Positions 62,869 to 64,000 of a stretch of 64,000 nucleotides of DNA are shown here, one piece after another. Source of the stretch: Myxococcales bacterium. GTDB taxonomy: Bacteria; Myxococcota_A; UBA9160; UBA4427. Below the pieces are notes generated by a model, which worked only from the letters and a program-made list of their open reading frames with translations, was not told where the DNA came from and made no database searches. The stretch spans positions 111,150 to 175,149 of the forward strand of contig DUBZ01000001.1 of the NCBI GenBank assembly GCA_012960035.1, read 5' to 3'. Position 1 is the stretch's first letter. Each line of letters opens with the position of its first letter. A program made the translations under genes and the position numbers.

Positions 62869-64000
62869 ATGGAATGGATCATCGACTGCGACGCCCACAT
62901 CACCGAACCCGGTGACGTCTGGAGTTCGAGGCTCCCCGCCAAATTCCGCGACGCTGGCCCGAGGCTGGTGCGCAATCCCGAAACCGGGCAAGACATCTGG
63001 CAGATTGGCGACAGCAACCCGTTGGTTCCGGTAGGCCATACGGCGGTCGCGGGATGGCATGAACCCTTTCCAGCAGCTCCGGCAAATATGGACGAGGTTC
63101 CCAAGGCCGCGTTCGACGCCCAAGCACGCTTGGACTACATGGACAGCGCGGGCATCTGGGCGCAGGCGTTGTATCCGAACCTGGGCGGCTTCGGCAACCA
63201 AGGGTTCTTGGAACTGAAAGATCCGGAACTGATGCTGGCGTGTGTCCGTGCCTACAACGACTTCCTCACCGACTGGTGTGGCACAGACGCCCGTCGGCTG
63301 ATTCCAATTTCTGCGATGCCATTTTGGGACATCGACGCCTGCCTTGTGGAGATCGATCGCTGCGTCGCCATGGGGCACAAGGGCATTCTATTTTCCGGGG
63401 AACCCCACAGCTTGGGGATGCCACTGCTAGGCGATCCCCATTGGGACCCCTTCTGGGCGAAGGCCCAAGACGTCGGCCTCCCCATCAGCTTCCACATCGG
63501 CAGCGCCGATTTTACAGAAGGTTTTTCGCCAGAGCGTCTTCGCGTGAACGGCGTGGGGGCATCGACGGCCCGCATCACCATCTCACTCTTTCTCGAAAAT
63601 GGAAAGCAACTCGTCGACTTGCTCTTGAGTGGCGTGCTTCCCCGCTTCCCGAACCTCAAGGTCGTGTCCGTTGAAAGTGGAATCGGATTCATCCCCTTTC
63701 TTCTCGAAGCGACGGACCACGTCTTCAACTATTCCAAGATGCGAAACGAACGCCCCGAGTTCGAAATGATGCCGAGCGACTATTTCAGGCGCCAAGTCTA
63801 CGGCTGTTACTTCTTCGAAGAAGTCGCACCGCAACGTTTGGTCGAACAGATCGGCGAAGACAACATCTTGTTCGAGACCGACTACCCGCACCCGGTCTGT
63901 CTCTACGGCAACGTGCAGGAGAAGCTCGCAGCAGGACTCAAAGGCCAACCCGACCGGATCAAGAAAAAACTGATGTGGGAGAACGCGGCCAAGCTTTACA
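62869..64000 (+). CDS. Amidohydrolase family protein (PF04909), 3' end outside window
   Basis: At least 377 residues are visible and the frame is open at the last base. WIIDCDAHITEPGDVWSS gives the early DxH metal site, PISFHIGSADFTEG the next His, and ETDYPHPVCLYGNV the late Asp/His. It is a paralog of the enzyme at 25769. ATG 62869 follows AAGGAG. It is likely a metal-dependent decarboxylase or hydrolase of ring-cleavage or lipid breakdown intermediates. Confidence 0.88.
   Translation, partial: MEWIIDCDAHITEPGDVWSSRLPAKFRDAGPRLVRNPETGQDIWQIGDSNPLVPVGHTAVAGWHEPFPAAPANMDEVPKAAFDAQARLDYMDSAGIWAQALYPNLGGFGNQGFLELKDPELMLACVRAYNDFLTDWCGTDARRLIPISAMPFWDIDACLVEIDRCVAMGHKGILFSGEPHSLGMPLLGDPHWDPFWAKAQDVGLPISFHIGSADFTEGFSPERLRVNGVGASTARITISLFLENGKQLVDLLLSGVLPRFPNLKVVSVESGIGFIPFLLEATDHVFNYSKMRNERPEFEMMPSDYFRRQVYGCYFFEEVAPQRLVEQIGEDNILFETDYPHPVCLYGNVQEKLAAGLKGQPDRIKKKLMWENAAKLY

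Overview
The window is one stretch of a GC-rich bacterial chromosome with about 55 intact protein genes on both strands, short intergenic gaps and several overlapping operons. A predicted outer-membrane barrel protein, FAD-dependent glycerol-3-phosphate dehydrogenase, M3 oligopeptidase, sulfotransferase, HTTM protein, LLM flavoenzyme and many acyl-CoA dehydrogenases suggest an uncultured Gram-negative heterotroph, perhaps from the Myxococcota or former Deltaproteobacteria. That placement is inference: no rRNA or tRNA gene was recognised. No CRISPR array, phage module, transposase or intact insertion sequence was seen.

Layout. 1-7.7 kb holds hydrolases, a PNPOx-like protein, a GT39-type membrane glycosyltransferase with TPRs, a barrel protein with a long Ala/Glu spacer and an amino-acid permease. 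7.9-29.5 kb is a catabolic region: two tandem acyl-CoA dehydrogenase pairs, a PhyH dioxygenase, an LLM monooxygenase, a dihydrodipicolinate-reductase-like enzyme, a quinone oxidoreductase, an Fe-S old-yellow-enzyme, a crotonase, an amidohydrolase, an acetoacetate-decarboxylase-like protein and a phytoene-desaturase-like flavoprotein. 29.5-31.8 kb has a sulfotransferase and a secreted protein behind a phased operator-like array. 32.2-36.8 kb is a three-gene cassette: GlpD, an alkyl-DHAP-synthase-like flavoprotein and an FGGY kinase with altered substrate residues. 37.3-40.5 kb carries a CPBP protease, small unknowns and a LOG-family protein. 40.7-45.4 kb is an overlapping operon for a polyprenyl-phosphate arabinose-type pathway (HAD-UbiA fusion, DprE1-like, DprE2-like) with a divergent ALG5-like glycosyltransferase. 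45.6-54.4 kb has an FHA protein, a nitrilase, an AAA+ regulator lacking GAFTGA, an M3 peptidase, a two-part sodium symporter, a broken sigma-54-type regulator and an SRAP protein. 54.5-64 kb has a DUF368 lipid translocase, a D-aminoacylase, a KshB-like reductase, DUF4202, MsrB, a metallo-hydrolase, a ferredoxin-reductase-type flavoprotein and an amidohydrolase running off the end.

Two themes stand out. First, paired acyl-CoA dehydrogenases, the KshB-like reductase, PhyH, LLM and Fe-S OYE enzymes fit breakdown of steroid-, isoprenoid- or branched lipid-type substrates. Second, many gaps hold decayed genes, read here directly from in-frame stops and frameshifts: two pieces of methyltransferase genes, an endonuclease/phosphatase-fold gene, a GGDEF C-terminus, a sigma-54-type regulator, and two weaker cases. 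The most interesting candidates are the lipid-linked arabinose cassette in a Gram-negative setting, the GlpD/AGPS/FGGY cassette, and the 30-bp-phased operator array at 31.03-31.10 kb.
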